The position numbers and the translations under genes are program-made. This document shows, piece after piece, positions 55,758-64,000 of a stretch of DNA of 64,000 bases (the stretch's first letter is position 1; each line of letters starts with the position of its first letter). The notes under the pieces were generated by a model. It was not told where the DNA came from. It was given only the letters and a program-made list of their open reading frames with translations, and searched no databases. This stretch comes from DATFVA01 sp963832715 (lineage in GTDB: Bacteria > Bacteroidota > Ignavibacteria > Ignavibacteriales > Ignavibacteriaceae). The stretch is taken from positions 1 to 64,000 of the forward strand of contig CAWHVB010000001.1 of the NCBI GenBank assembly GCA_963832715.1, given 5' to 3'.

Positions 55758-55848
55758 AAGTTATAAGTGCAGTGAATCGGGCCGGCGTTTCATATTATGA
55801 ATCTCTTTTTTAGTAAGTTCGGGGTATTATAATACCGGAGTTTTCTAT

Positions 55849-56592
55849 ATGCTCTTCCCGATCGGTGATGATAATCGTGACAGGACAATAACCCCTTACA
55901 TTAATTACTTACTGATCCTGGCAAATGTCATTGTATTCATCTGGCTTCAGGATTTTGGCAGCAATGAAAAATTCACCTACAAATTTTCTGCTGTACCCGC
56001 AGAAATTATAACCGGAAGAGATGTAGTAACTCACGATGAAACATATGAGAACCCTGCAACCGGTGAAAGGTATACTCTGCCGGGACTCGGGGTTACTCCT
56101 TTAACCGTTTACATTACCCTCTTGACTTCAATATTTATGCACGGCAGCATTGCCCACATTTTCGGCAATATGCTTTTTCTGTTTATCTTCGGTGATAACA
56201 TTGAAAATAGGATCGGACATTTCCGCTATCTCATTTTTTATCTGGTATGCGGAATTCTCGCATCACTGGCCCATGTATACTCCAGTTATTTTCTTGGAGA
56301 AAATTTATTAATTCCTACACTGGGAGCATCAGGTGCAATCTCCGGAGTACTCGGAGCTTATTTACTGCTCTTCCCTAAAAAAAGAGTTAGTGTTCTTATG
56401 TTCTACTTTATAACCGATCTTCCGGCAATTGCAGTAATCGGTATTTGGTTCCTGTTCCAGCTGATAAGCGGGCTGGGTCTGCTCGGCGCAGGAGCACAGG
56501 GCGGTGGAGTAGCATACGGAGCTCATGTCGGCGGGTTCATTTCTGGTATGATACTCATAAATTTTTTCAAAATCGGCAGAAAGAAAATGTGA
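55849..56592 (+). CDS. Rhomboid family intramembrane serine protease
   Basis: A 247-residue protein with six or seven membrane helices. Catalytic motifs are in place: GASGAISG near 163-170 with the nucleophile serine, and AHVGGF near 224-229 with the histidine. The HGSIAHIFGNMLFL helix typical of rhomboids lies near 97-110. It cleaves membrane proteins within the bilayer; the substrate is unknown. GGAG precedes the ATG. It stands 90 bases after the symporter gene on the same strand. Confidence 0.93.
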   Translation: MLFPIGDDNRDRTITPYINYLLILANVIVFIWLQDFGSNEKFTYKFSAVPAEIITGRDVVTHDETYENPATGERYTLPGLGVTPLTVYITLLTSIFMHGSIAHIFGNMLFLFIFGDNIENRIGHFRYLIFYLVCGILASLAHVYSSYFLGENLLIPTLGASGAISGVLGAYLLLFPKKRVSVLMFYFITDLPAIAVIGIWFLFQLISGLGLLGAGAQGGGVAYGAHVGGFISGMILINFFKIGRKKM

Positions 56593-56661
56593 TTGAGGCA
56601 ACTTGTATTCTGCATACTTCTGTTATATTGCAGTAAATAAAGTTAATATTAAGGAGAAATT

Positions 56662-56925
56662 ATGAGCAGAGAACAGGATAAACTGACCGGATTTGTAACG
56701 GGATTGCTTGTAGGCGGTGTAATCGGAGGCATTCTTGCAATGCTGTATACACCTGTTTCGGGTAAGAAGATGAGAAAAAATATATCGAAAACAACAGATA
56801 ATATTATGGATAATGTCAATGATATTGTTGAAACAGGAAAAGATAAAGTTGACGGACTTTTGAAAGACGGCAGAAAAAAGGCTAGTACTATAATCGATGA
56901 CGCAAAAAAAATAGTCTCAAATTAA
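56662..56925 (+). CDS. YtxH domain-containing protein
   Basis: An 87-residue protein with a Gly-rich membrane segment (FVTGLLVGGVIGGILAML, about residues 11-28), then TPVSGKKMRKNI and a long amphipathic helix, the usual YtxH layout. Members are often stress- or general-purpose membrane proteins of unknown action. AAGGAG lies seven bases before the ATG. It ends in front of a long hairpin between two convergent genes. Confidence 0.88.
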   Translation: MSREQDKLTGFVTGLLVGGVIGGILAMLYTPVSGKKMRKNISKTTDNIMDNVNDIVETGKDKVDGLLKDGRKKASTIIDDAKKIVSN

Positions 56926-56941
56926 AAAAGCAAAATTACAA

Positions 56942-56987
56942 ATTACAAGATTGTCCCGCAGGATTTCCCTCGGGACAGGATTGTAAT
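56942..56987. terminator. Bidirectional hairpin between convergent genes
   Basis: ATTACAA at 56942-56948 and TGTCCCG at 56952-56958 pair with CGGGACA at 56971-56977 and TTGTAAT at 56981-56987, with a small internal mismatch. There is no long T run, so it may act as a weak terminator or stabilise both 3' ends of the converging transcripts. Confidence 0.6.
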
Positions 56988-57067
56988 CCTTTCCTCTAAC
57001 TCATTCCTTGTTATTTGTTACTTCTTCCTTGTCCCTTTTCCCCACTCTTCTCTTCAGTTCATTATTA

Positions 57068-58228
57068 TTAAATCCGGTAATCAACCCCGTTCTCATGCCA
57101 GTGTTTTTTGCAGCCGCAGTAATCAAGCAGAACGCATTGAGCGGGAACATTGTATCTTTTCAATTCCCATCCGCCCTCCACAAGTGTTGTTACACATGCA
57201 GATGCAACCACGCCCCGCGCCGGCTCACCTGCTTTAGGCGACCATAACGAGAGATCGGAGGCATGCGGAATTATATAGACGTCAAACGCAGCATGATCTT
57301 TTTGTGTTTTACCCTGCTTACGGAGTTGATTAACCCTGCAGCCGGGACGACAGTCGCTGCATATTAATCCTTCCTTTACCTCTACAGCTTCACACTCCCC
57401 CTCTGGACGCATACGCATACAGCCGGGTACCAGTACAGCTTTTGCTTCCGACTGATTAAATTCAGGTCTGAATGCCCGGTTCATCAATTCAGCACCCGCC
57501 ATATTAAGATGATATTCCAACCTTGAGCGTGTACAGGAGACTCTGTCTTCCCGCCATTTATAATTATTAGCAGCCCGCTCCAAAAAGGAGTCGACATTTG
57601 ATGTATACTTTCCAAGTACCTCAATTGATGCATCATTAAACCAGTTTGTAAATTCTTCAATAGCGTAAAATATATTATATAATTCCTTCTGTGATTTGCT
57701 GCCCCAGTATGCACGCCATCTTATAAATCTCAGGGCCTGTTCCCTGAACTCACCGGTTGCTTCAAACCATTTGCAGACGTGATCAATCTGATCCAGGTTC
57801 GGTATATCCGGCTTTTTATGTTTTTTCCCTGGAAGTAAGAAAACTGTCAGCAGTATTCCCCTGCTGAAGTCGATTACGGGTTTTACCCGCTGGTGTTTTT
57901 TCCTCCACTCAGCCATCCGGGCCATCGTAATAAACGGTGCAAACTTTACGGAGAGCGCTTTACCCGCATATACCCTCCATAGCACACCAAAACTTAACAG
58001 TTCGAGGATGTACTCTTCAACCTTGCGGATATCCTCAAGTTTATAGGTTTTAAGATAATTTATATAATCATGGATGAAAGGAGTTATTGTATTTTGTGCA
58101 TGTTCAACAATTGTATCTGCAAATTCATTTACACGCTTATAGTAATTTTCCGAATTCGATTGTTCATCCCTCAAAGAATATGTTATCGTCTCCACTTGCT
58201 CATCTCCCCGGTTATTAATTTCAGTCAA
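57068..58228 (-). CDS. DUF116 domain protein
   Basis: The 386-residue product appears cytoplasmic. Its C-terminal half is DUF116: PGCMRMRPEGECEAVEV, GLICSDCRPGCRVNQLRKQG, VVASACVTTLVEGGWELKR and QCVLLDYCGCKKHW. The seven or more cysteines in these motifs suggest metal or iron-sulfur binding. The N-terminal half is helical and unrecognised. The start is TTG at 58228 with no clear ribosome site, so the N-terminus is uncertain. DUF116 has no established function. The gene diverges from the phosphate locus. Confidence 0.8.
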   Translation of the reverse strand: MTEINNRGDEQVETITYSLRDEQSNSENYYKRVNEFADTIVEHAQNTITPFIHDYINYLKTYKLEDIRKVEEYILELLSFGVLWRVYAGKALSVKFAPFITMARMAEWRKKHQRVKPVIDFSRGILLTVFLLPGKKHKKPDIPNLDQIDHVCKWFEATGEFREQALRFIRWRAYWGSKSQKELYNIFYAIEEFTNWFNDASIEVLGKYTSNVDSFLERAANNYKWREDRVSCTRSRLEYHLNMAGAELMNRAFRPEFNQSEAKAVLVPGCMRMRPEGECEAVEVKEGLICSDCRPGCRVNQLRKQGKTQKDHAAFDVYIIPHASDLSLWSPKAGEPARGVVASACVTTLVEGGWELKRYNVPAQCVLLDYCGCKKHWHENGVDYRI

Positions 58229-58324
58229 AAATAAAAATAATTTCAGATAATTATTACATCAGCTATCAACTTTTTTCAACCCTCCCATCGTCTTACCTTC
58301 TTATCTTCTCAACTTCTAACCTTC

Positions 58325-58363
58325 TTAACAATTTCTTAACACATCCTTAACAATCCCTTAACA
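58325..58363 (+). promoter_or_regulatory. Pho box array (four 11-bp repeats)
   Basis: TTAACA occurs at 58325, 58336, 58347 and 58358, exactly 11 bases apart, each preceded by C or CC. Direct 11-bp-spaced hexamers are the binding pattern of PhoB/PhoP phosphate-starvation regulators, and TTAACA is the Bacillus-type core. The array lies 20 bases upstream of TATGTTTG and 83 bases before the porin start, ahead of pstSCAB. Confidence 0.75.
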
Positions 58364-58383
58364 TATGAAATCTCGGTTAGTGA

Positions 58384-58391
58384 TATGTTTG
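58384..58391 (+). promoter_or_regulatory. Promoter -7 element (TAnnTTTG)
   Basis: TATGTTTG matches the TAnnTTTG element used by the primary sigma factor of Bacteroidota. Its position just downstream of the four TTAACA boxes is right for an activated phosphate-starvation promoter reading toward the porin and pst genes. Confidence 0.6.
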
Positions 58392-58445
58392 ATCAGTCAA
58401 TTAGGAAATAAACCAATATTTAATAACAGCTTTAGAGAGAGAAAT

Positions 58446-59495
58446 ATGAAAAGAGTGCTAATGCTTCTTACCACGATCGTCCTTTTCCTTGGTGCTGCTT
58501 CTGCTCAGGATAATAATCCTAAATTCAGCGGACTGATGTTCGGGGATTATTTTTACAACGCAAGTTCACGTAATGCCGCAGATAAAGATCTGAACGGATT
58601 CCAGTTCAGAAGGATATATATTACCACCGATTATTCTATATCGGATAACTTTGCAACCCGGTTCCGGTTAGAAAGTGATCAGATTGGTCTGAAAGGCGGG
58701 AATACAGAATGGGGCGTAATGGTAAAAGATGCATGGCTGAAGTGGAAAAATATATTCAGCGGTTCCGACCTGATTTTCGGTATCTCCCCTACTCCCGCAT
58801 TTGATGTATCAGAAGGCGCATGGGGACACCGGTACCTGGAAAAGACTATTATGGACTTGAACAAAGTAGTTTCCTCAAGAGACCTTGGAATCGATCTTAA
58901 AGGAAAGTTTGACCAAAGCGGTACAGTTAAATACTGGCTGAAGATCGGAAATAATTCAGGAAACTCACCTGAGGTTAATAAATATAAAAGATTTTATGGT
59001 CTGCTGGAATTTGATCCTACACCTGAGCTTCTGATCACTCTTTATGGTGATTATGCTTCGTACCCAAAGGTAATGGATATATCGGATGATCAGTTGAAAG
59101 ATAATTCTGCTTTTGTAGGTGCTGCATTTATAAGCTATAAAAAGAAAGACAACTTTGGTATCGGCGCAGAAGGTTTTATGGCATCACGTCAGAATCAGTA
59201 CGCTCCTGATGAAATGTCCTCCCTTCAGTCACAGAATGGCTTCGGCGTTTCCCTCTGGGCTTATGTTAACTTTACTCCGACAGTCCAGCTTGTCGGACGT
59301 TTTGATACCGTCGATCCTAACACCGATGTTGATAAAGATGGAAGAAATATGATCCTTGCAGGACTACAGTTTAACCCTGTAAAGAACGTTAGTATTACAC
59401 CGAACGTCGAGATATTTACTTACCAGGCTGATGCCCCTGCAAATTCCGATAAGAGTGATGTCACACCCAGGGTTACCTTTTTCTGGGAATTTTAA
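58446..59495 (+). CDS. Phosphate-selective porin-like outer-membrane protein
   Basis: I use the ATG at 58446 (349 residues), which follows GAGAGA and opens a signal peptide ending AASAQ; a longer frame from 58365 would include the promoter. The mature part is a 16-to-18-strand-type barrel: FQFRRIYITTDYSISDNFATRFRLESDQ, AWLKWKNIF, WLKIGNNSGN and a C-terminal VTPRVTFFWEF. It resembles the OprP/OprO-type porins, which pass phosphate. Lying between the Pho boxes and pstS, it should be the outer-membrane entry for phosphate. Confidence 0.8.
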   Translation: MKRVLMLLTTIVLFLGAASAQDNNPKFSGLMFGDYFYNASSRNAADKDLNGFQFRRIYITTDYSISDNFATRFRLESDQIGLKGGNTEWGVMVKDAWLKWKNIFSGSDLIFGISPTPAFDVSEGAWGHRYLEKTIMDLNKVVSSRDLGIDLKGKFDQSGTVKYWLKIGNNSGNSPEVNKYKRFYGLLEFDPTPELLITLYGDYASYPKVMDISDDQLKDNSAFVGAAFISYKKKDNFGIGAEGFMASRQNQYAPDEMSSLQSQNGFGVSLWAYVNFTPTVQLVGRFDTVDPNTDVDKDGRNMILAGLQFNPVKNVSITPNVEIFTYQADAPANSDKSDVTPRVTFFWEF

Positions 59496-59538
59496 TTTAA
59501 TAAGTCAAAACTTTTTTTAATCAAGTAAAGGAGAAATA

Positions 59539-60570
59539 ATGAAAATGAAAATATGGTCGCTGGCTATAGTGATGCTGGCAGGATTATCTTCGATTACAAT
59601 GGCGCAGTTAAAATTGAACGGTGCCGGAGCTACTTTCCCGTATGTAATATACTCGAAGTGGTTCGATGTATATCATCAGAAAACCGGAATAGAGTTTAAT
59701 TATCAGTCGATCGGAAGCGGCGGCGGTATAAAACAGGTTATTGAGGGCACTGTCGATTTCGGAGCATCTGATGCCCCGATGTCGGAAGAACAAATGCAGC
59801 AGGTAAAACAAAAACAGGGAACTGACATACTGCATATACCAACAGTAATGGGTGCAGTTGTGATCACCTATAACCTGCCTTCAGTAGGTAAGGGTCTTAA
59901 ACTTACACCTGAAGTTCTATCAGATATTTATATGGGAAAAATTACTAAGTGGAATGATTCAAAGATCACTTCAATAAACCAGGGAAAGAAACTTCCCGAT
60001 GAAGCAATTTTTGTTACTCATCGTTCTGATGGAAGCGGTACTACTAATATATTCACAGGCTACCTCTCGAAGGTTAGCGATTCATGGAAAAGCAAGGTAG
60101 GGCAGGGTACATCAGTTGACTGGCCTGTAGGTCTTGGCGGAAAAGGTAATGAGGGCGTTGCCGGACTCGTAAAACAAACTGAAGGTTCAATAGGATATGT
60201 AGAACTTGCCTACGCTGAACAAAACAAACTTCCCTATTCTTCATTGAAGAATAAAGCAGGTAACTTTGTAATGCCTACTTTTGATGCTGTTTCTGCGGCT
60301 GCTGCCGGGTTTATAAATAATATGCCGGCGGATCTAAGAGTAGAAATCACAAATGCCGACGGAAAAGATTCCTGGCCGATCTCAGGTTTTACCTGGCTTC
60401 TCATTTATAAAGATTCGAAGAATAAGGAAAAAGCAAAGGCAATTGTAAATTTCCTGAAATGGGCTTTAACCGATGGCGAAAAATATGCAAAAGACTTATA
60501 TTATGCTCCTCTTCCCCAGGAAGTTGTAAAGCTTGACTTAAAGAAAATAGATGAGATTTCCACTAAATAA
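59539..60570 (+). CDS. pstS: Phosphate ABC transporter substrate-binding protein
   Basis: A 343-residue periplasmic protein: signal peptide about 1-22, then the PstS phosphate-contact motifs GAGATFPYVIYSKW, YQSIGSGGGIKQV, DFGASDAPM and HRSDGSGTTNIF. Length and order match E. coli PstS. It delivers phosphate to the PstCA channel. AAGGAG precedes the ATG. Its stop codon overlaps the pstC start by one base (TAATG). Confidence 0.97.
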   Translation: MKMKIWSLAIVMLAGLSSITMAQLKLNGAGATFPYVIYSKWFDVYHQKTGIEFNYQSIGSGGGIKQVIEGTVDFGASDAPMSEEQMQQVKQKQGTDILHIPTVMGAVVITYNLPSVGKGLKLTPEVLSDIYMGKITKWNDSKITSINQGKKLPDEAIFVTHRSDGSGTTNIFTGYLSKVSDSWKSKVGQGTSVDWPVGLGGKGNEGVAGLVKQTEGSIGYVELAYAEQNKLPYSSLKNKAGNFVMPTFDAVSAAAAGFINNMPADLRVEITNADGKDSWPISGFTWLLIYKDSKNKEKAKAIVNFLKWALTDGEKYAKDLYYAPLPQEVVKLDLKKIDEISTK

Positions 60571-61565
60571 TGCCTTTTAGAAAGAAAGATTACAGAAACG
60601 AAAAATTGCAGCAGGCTGACGGATCGAAAGGTTCGTCACCTGCTTTTTCTTTTTTAAGGTCAGGAACCTCCGGAAAGAATATCGGGGATTTTATCTTTGA
60701 AAATATCACCCGGTTTTTTGCGTTTATACTTCTTTCACTTGTTCTCTTAATGCTTTTTGAAATGCTGCGTAAATCTATTCCTTCGATAGATAGATTCGGC
60801 TGGGGTTTTATTGTAAGTGAGGAATGGGATCCGGTACACGATAATTACGGTGCATTGCCCTTCATCTTTGGAACTCTGTATTCTTCTTTAATTGCTTTGG
60901 TCATTGCTCTACCTCTCAGTGTCGGTATTGCAATTTTCCTTTCTGAATTTGCTCCTAAGTGGCTTGAGCAGCCGATGTCTCTCTTAGTTGAACTTCTGGC
61001 GGCTATCCCGAGTATTGTATACGGCCTCTTTGGAATTTTCGTCATGACCCCCTGGCTTAGAAAAGTGGTAGAACCTTTTCTTGGAGATCACCTTGGGTTT
61101 GTGTTTTTATTTAAGGGTCCGCCTTACGGACTTGGTATGCTCGCTGCTGCTTTGATACTCACTATCATGATACTTCCGATTATAACCTCAATATCGCGCG
61201 ATATCATGAAGTCTATTCCGGATGCACAGCGTGAAGCTGCATTCGCCCTGGGAGCAACTAAATGGGAAGTTGTAAAAGTGGTTTTGACAGGAGCGAAATC
61301 CGGAATATTAGGCGCTACTCTGTTAGGACTCGGAAGAGCTGTAGGCGAAACCATGGCCGTAACTATGGTGATCGGCAACCGACCCGATATTTCATTTTCA
61401 CTGTTCGATCCGGGACATACAATGGCAAGTGTACTTGCAAATGAGTTCACGGAGGCAACAAGTGATTTGTATGTAAGTTCTTTAATAGAAATAGCTTTAC
61501 TCCTTTTTGTTATGACGGTGATCCTGAATGCCGACAGCAAGAGTAATCGTGTGGAGTGTAACTAA
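60570..61565 (+). CDS. pstC: Phosphate ABC transporter permease (C-terminus shifted)
   Basis: A 331-residue inner-membrane permease with six helices, a permease EAA loop (AQREAAFALGATKWEVVKVV) and GRAVGETMAVTMVIGN. The last 12 residues (DSKSNRVECN) are hydrophilic and unlike the family. Dropping one C at 61531-61532 gives NATARVIVWSVTKKYYRS, a normal end, with stop TAA at 61582-61584 overlapping the pstA start as pstS does with pstC. The frame is therefore probably altered by one inserted base or a consensus error. Confidence 0.92.
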   Translation: MPFRKKDYRNEKLQQADGSKGSSPAFSFLRSGTSGKNIGDFIFENITRFFAFILLSLVLLMLFEMLRKSIPSIDRFGWGFIVSEEWDPVHDNYGALPFIFGTLYSSLIALVIALPLSVGIAIFLSEFAPKWLEQPMSLLVELLAAIPSIVYGLFGIFVMTPWLRKVVEPFLGDHLGFVFLFKGPPYGLGMLAAALILTIMILPIITSISRDIMKSIPDAQREAAFALGATKWEVVKVVLTGAKSGILGATLLGLGRAVGETMAVTMVIGNRPDISFSLFDPGHTMASVLANEFTEATSDLYVSSLIEIALLLFVMTVILNADSKSNRVECN

Positions 61566-61583
61566 AAAATATTACAGATCTTA

Positions 61584-62438
61584 ATGATGAATAAAGGAAA
61601 TACATATTACCGCTGGAGGAAAGCCAAAAGCTCGATAATGATAACGCTTACCGTAATTTGTTTTGTTGTAGCTATAATCCCATTGTTCTTAATTCTCTTT
61701 TACACCCTTTCACAGGGAATTTCAGCAATCAACTGGGACTTTTTTACCCAGATGCCCAAACCTGCCGGTGAGGCAGGCGGTGGAATGGCAAATGCATTGA
61801 TGGGAACAGGAATACTTATTGCACTTGCCTGTGCGGTTGGACTTCCCGTGGGTATTCTCTCAGGTATTTACCTGTCCGAGAACTCAACTTCCTGGTTTGC
61901 CCGCGCCGTAAGATTTTTAGCCGAAGTGCTGAACGGTATTCCTTCAATTGTAATTGGTGTAGTTGCTTATATCCTTGTTGTGCTGCCGATGGGAAGGTTT
62001 TCGGCACTGGCAGGCGGTTTTGCACTCGGCATTCTGATGATGCCGCTGGTAACCCGAACTACAGAAGAAATGATGAACTTAATCCCCCACTCTTACAGAG
62101 AAGCTGCCCTGGGATTGGGCATACCAAGGTGGAAAACAACTTTGTTCATTATACTGCCTGCAGCATTTAAAGGCATTTTCACAGGAATCCTGTTATCTAT
62201 TGCAAGGGTCGCCGGTGAGACAGCACCGCTGCTCTTTACAGCACTGGGCAACCGGTTCTGGTCAACACAGCTGGATCAGCCGATTGCTTCGCTCACTGTA
62301 TTTATATATGATTACGCAAAAGCACCCTTTGAAGACTGGAACAGGCAGGCCTGGGCCGCTGCCCTGGTTTTGATTATGATCGTATCCGTTATTAATATTT
62401 TATTCAGACTTGCAACAAGAAAACGAAAGTATGCTTAA
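61584..62438 (+). CDS. pstA: Phosphate ABC transporter permease
   Basis: A 284-residue permease with about six helices, ISAINWDFFTQMPKPAGEAGGGMANALMGT (split across residues 46-75) typical of PstA, and the EAA loop YREAALGLGIPRWKTTLFIILP followed by ARVAGETAPLLFTALGN. It pairs with PstC to form the inner-membrane phosphate channel. Confidence 0.97.
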   Translation: MMNKGNTYYRWRKAKSSIMITLTVICFVVAIIPLFLILFYTLSQGISAINWDFFTQMPKPAGEAGGGMANALMGTGILIALACAVGLPVGILSGIYLSENSTSWFARAVRFLAEVLNGIPSIVIGVVAYILVVLPMGRFSALAGGFALGILMMPLVTRTTEEMMNLIPHSYREAALGLGIPRWKTTLFIILPAAFKGIFTGILLSIARVAGETAPLLFTALGNRFWSTQLDQPIASLTVFIYDYAKAPFEDWNRQAWAAALVLIMIVSVINILFRLATRKRKYA

Positions 62439-62453
62439 TAGGGAATTCTGCCG

Positions 62454-63260
62454 ATGACTGAGACCGATATGAATGTTAAAGAAAACCCGAACCCCGGCAG
62501 CCAGGGTTCAAAAAAGATAAGGATTGAAACCAGGGATCTGAACGCTTATTTCTCAAAGGTACATGCTTTAAGAAATATTTCACTTGCTATACCTAAAAAT
62601 AAAGTGCTTGCCATTATAGGCCCTTCAGGATGCGGCAAATCAACATTTTTAAGATGCCTTAACAGGATGCACGAGGAAGTCGGCGGAACTATAAAAGGTA
62701 ATGTTCTTCTTGATGGAGAAGACGTTATGAAACACGATCCCGTCTGGCTAAGGAAAAAAGTCGGGATGATATTTCAGAAACCCAACCCGTTCCCTACAAT
62801 GTCCGTTGCCGAAAATGTGACTGCAGGCTTACGGTTAAATGGTTTCCATAACAAAAAAAAGTTAAGTGAAATAGTCGAAAAGAGTCTGATACAGGCAGCA
62901 TTGTGGGATGAAGTTAAGGATATTCTTAAACATCCCGGCTCTGCACTTTCAGGCGGGCAGCAGCAGAGACTGTGTATTGCACGGACACTTGCTGTTGAAC
63001 CTGAAGTGATCCTGATGGATGAGCCTGCAAGTGCATTGGATCCGATCTCTACTGCTAAAATTGAAGAGCTGATGTTCGAATTAAAGCATAACTATACTAT
63101 CGTAATAGTCACTCATAATATGCATCAGGCTGCAAGAGTCAGCGACCATACTGCTTTTTTCTACATGGGTGAATTGATTGAACACGATAAAACCAGTAAC
63201 ATTTTTACCAATCCAGCAAAAAAACAAACCGAAGATTATGTCACCGGAAGGTTCGGCTAA
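62454..63260 (+). CDS. pstB: Phosphate ABC transporter ATP-binding protein
   Basis: A 268-residue ATPase of normal length: Walker A GPSGCGKST (56-64), LNRMHEEVGG, Q loop FQKPNPFPTM, signature LSGGQQQRLCIARTLA, Walker B VILMDEPASALDP and switch histidine in VTHNMHQAARVSD. It powers phosphate import through PstCA. It ends the operon; no phoU or phoR follows within the window. Confidence 0.97.
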   Translation: MTETDMNVKENPNPGSQGSKKIRIETRDLNAYFSKVHALRNISLAIPKNKVLAIIGPSGCGKSTFLRCLNRMHEEVGGTIKGNVLLDGEDVMKHDPVWLRKKVGMIFQKPNPFPTMSVAENVTAGLRLNGFHNKKKLSEIVEKSLIQAALWDEVKDILKHPGSALSGGQQQRLCIARTLAVEPEVILMDEPASALDPISTAKIEELMFELKHNYTIVIVTHNMHQAARVSDHTAFFYMGELIEHDKTSNIFTNPAKKQTEDYVTGRFG

Positions 63261-63363
63261 CCTTCGGGTCATTATTTCCAGGAAAATCCTCCCTAAGCTT
63301 TCGTACTCTCCGATGATTTAGAACGTAAATCCCTGATTACTAAATTCCGGCTTGTTCAGTTCA

Positions 63364-63804
63364 TTAATCGGGAATATCCGGTTCCACCACTTTTGCAAGC
63401 TGATCGATCGACTCCTGCCAGCCGAGGTAGCATAGTTCTGCGGGAATCGCTTCCGGTATCCCGGTCTGTTCTATAGTGACGTCTGACCCGCAGGAGACCT
63501 GGCTTATGGAAATAGTGGTTATCATCTCACCCGGCATATTGGGATCTTCAAATTGATCTGAATAACGGATGTATTGGTTTTCCTTTAGTTCGAGATATTT
63601 ACCGCCGAATGAATGACTTTTGGCAGTGGTGAAGTTTGTAAATGACATTCTATAGCTTCCGCCTTCTTTAGCATCGATATGATGCACTTTGCAGGTGAAC
63701 CCGTATGGCGGAAGCCATTTTGCTAACGCATCGGCATCAAGAAATGCCCGGTAGAGTTTTTCGGGCGACGACTTAAAAACACGATGAAGAGATACTGTTG
63801 ACAT
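63364..63804 (-). CDS. AHSA1/SRPBCC domain protein
   Basis: A 146-residue protein of the START/SRPBCC helix-grip fold: LHRVFKSSPEKLYRAFLDADALAKWLPPYGF, GGSYRMSFTN, GGKYLELKENQYIRYSDQFED and GWQESIDQLAKVV match AHSA1-type (activator-of-Hsp90-like) proteins, which bind hydrophobic ligands. The ligand is unknown. AAGGAG precedes the ATG. It converges on pstB, and the remaining ~200 bases of the window hold nothing I can identify. Confidence 0.9.
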   Translation of the reverse strand: MSTVSLHRVFKSSPEKLYRAFLDADALAKWLPPYGFTCKVHHIDAKEGGSYRMSFTNFTTAKSHSFGGKYLELKENQYIRYSDQFEDPNMPGEMITTISISQVSCGSDVTIEQTGIPEAIPAELCYLGWQESIDQLAKVVEPDIPD

Positions 63805-64000
63805 AACTGCTCCTTGTAGATTGTAATTTATTGAAATTGATTTCTTAAAAAATACATCCTCAGGACTGTAAGATAAAGGGAGGATTCCGCCAAATCAGGT
63901 GGCTGATTACGGCAAAATGAGGCTAAAATGCCGCTCCGACGGACTGATAGGAAACCGTTAACTGATTTCAGTTCTGTTCTTTATTTTCTCTCCGATCCTG

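Noticed and set aside
58365..58445. An upstream extension of the porin gene
   Set aside because: It would place coding sequence across the TAnnTTTG promoter element and add residues before an otherwise normal signal peptide.

Overview
The window looks like chromosomal DNA of a Bacteroidota/Ignavibacteriota-type bacterium, most likely an Ignavibacteria member; the lineage is inferred. The supporting signs are two exported proteins with type IX secretion (T9SS) C-terminal sorting domains of the NYPNPFN type, propeller/Y_Y_Y sensor kinases, a one-protein hybrid two-component system, a TonB-dependent receptor, several likely TTG starts, and a TAnnTTTG promoter element in front of a phosphate locus. 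No rRNA, tRNA or CRISPR array was found.

Region 1 (1-15.9 kb) alternates short gene groups with long repeat-filled gaps. The genes are two lipoproteins, a small unknown protein, an IS110-type element with a frameshifted transposase, a UDP-GlcNAc 2-epimerase, a small membrane protein, an unknown membrane-anchored protein, a Blc-type lipocalin, a LemA/DUF2207 pair and an IS3 orfA remnant. The gaps hold small hairpin repeats that share one scaffold (TGTAAAGC, stem, loop, stem, GCTT) but carry different, mutually compensating stems. They also hold a ~210-bp composite repeat (about four near-complete direct copies, one partial, one inverted), a second ~120-bp repeat, and CT-rich tracts.

Region 2 (15.9-26.8 kb) carries membrane proteins, a SMUG2-like uracil-DNA glycosylase overlapping a winged-helix AlkZ/YcaQ-like protein, an ACT-domain protein, a 1368-residue hybrid two-component regulator, and a run of small secreted proteins (YceI-like, NTF2-like) closed by a strong terminator.

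Region 3 (27.1-41.2 kb) is one co-directional signalling cluster. Three histidine kinases have nearly the same catalytic core but different sensors: seven tandem GAF-like modules; a propeller with Y_Y_Y, membrane segment and GAF domain; and a propeller carrying an inserted beta-rich domain. They are followed by a stand-alone receiver and a receiver-SpoIIE/PP2C phosphatase. The kinases contain about ten single-base indels, many in homopolymers, so either these genes are decaying or this stretch of consensus is inaccurate.

Region 4 (41.3-57 kb) holds two T9SS cargo proteins, an AsmA-like protein, two overlapping tiny membrane proteins, a TonB receptor with an upstream partner, a large PIG-L family deacetylase coupled through a 49-residue membrane protein to a sodium:solute symporter, a rhomboid protease and a YtxH protein. 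Region 5 (57-64 kb) has a DUF116 protein on the minus strand, then a phosphate locus: four TTAACA boxes exactly 11 bp apart, a porin-like protein, and pstS-pstC-pstA-pstB. An AHSA1/SRPBCC protein ends the window.
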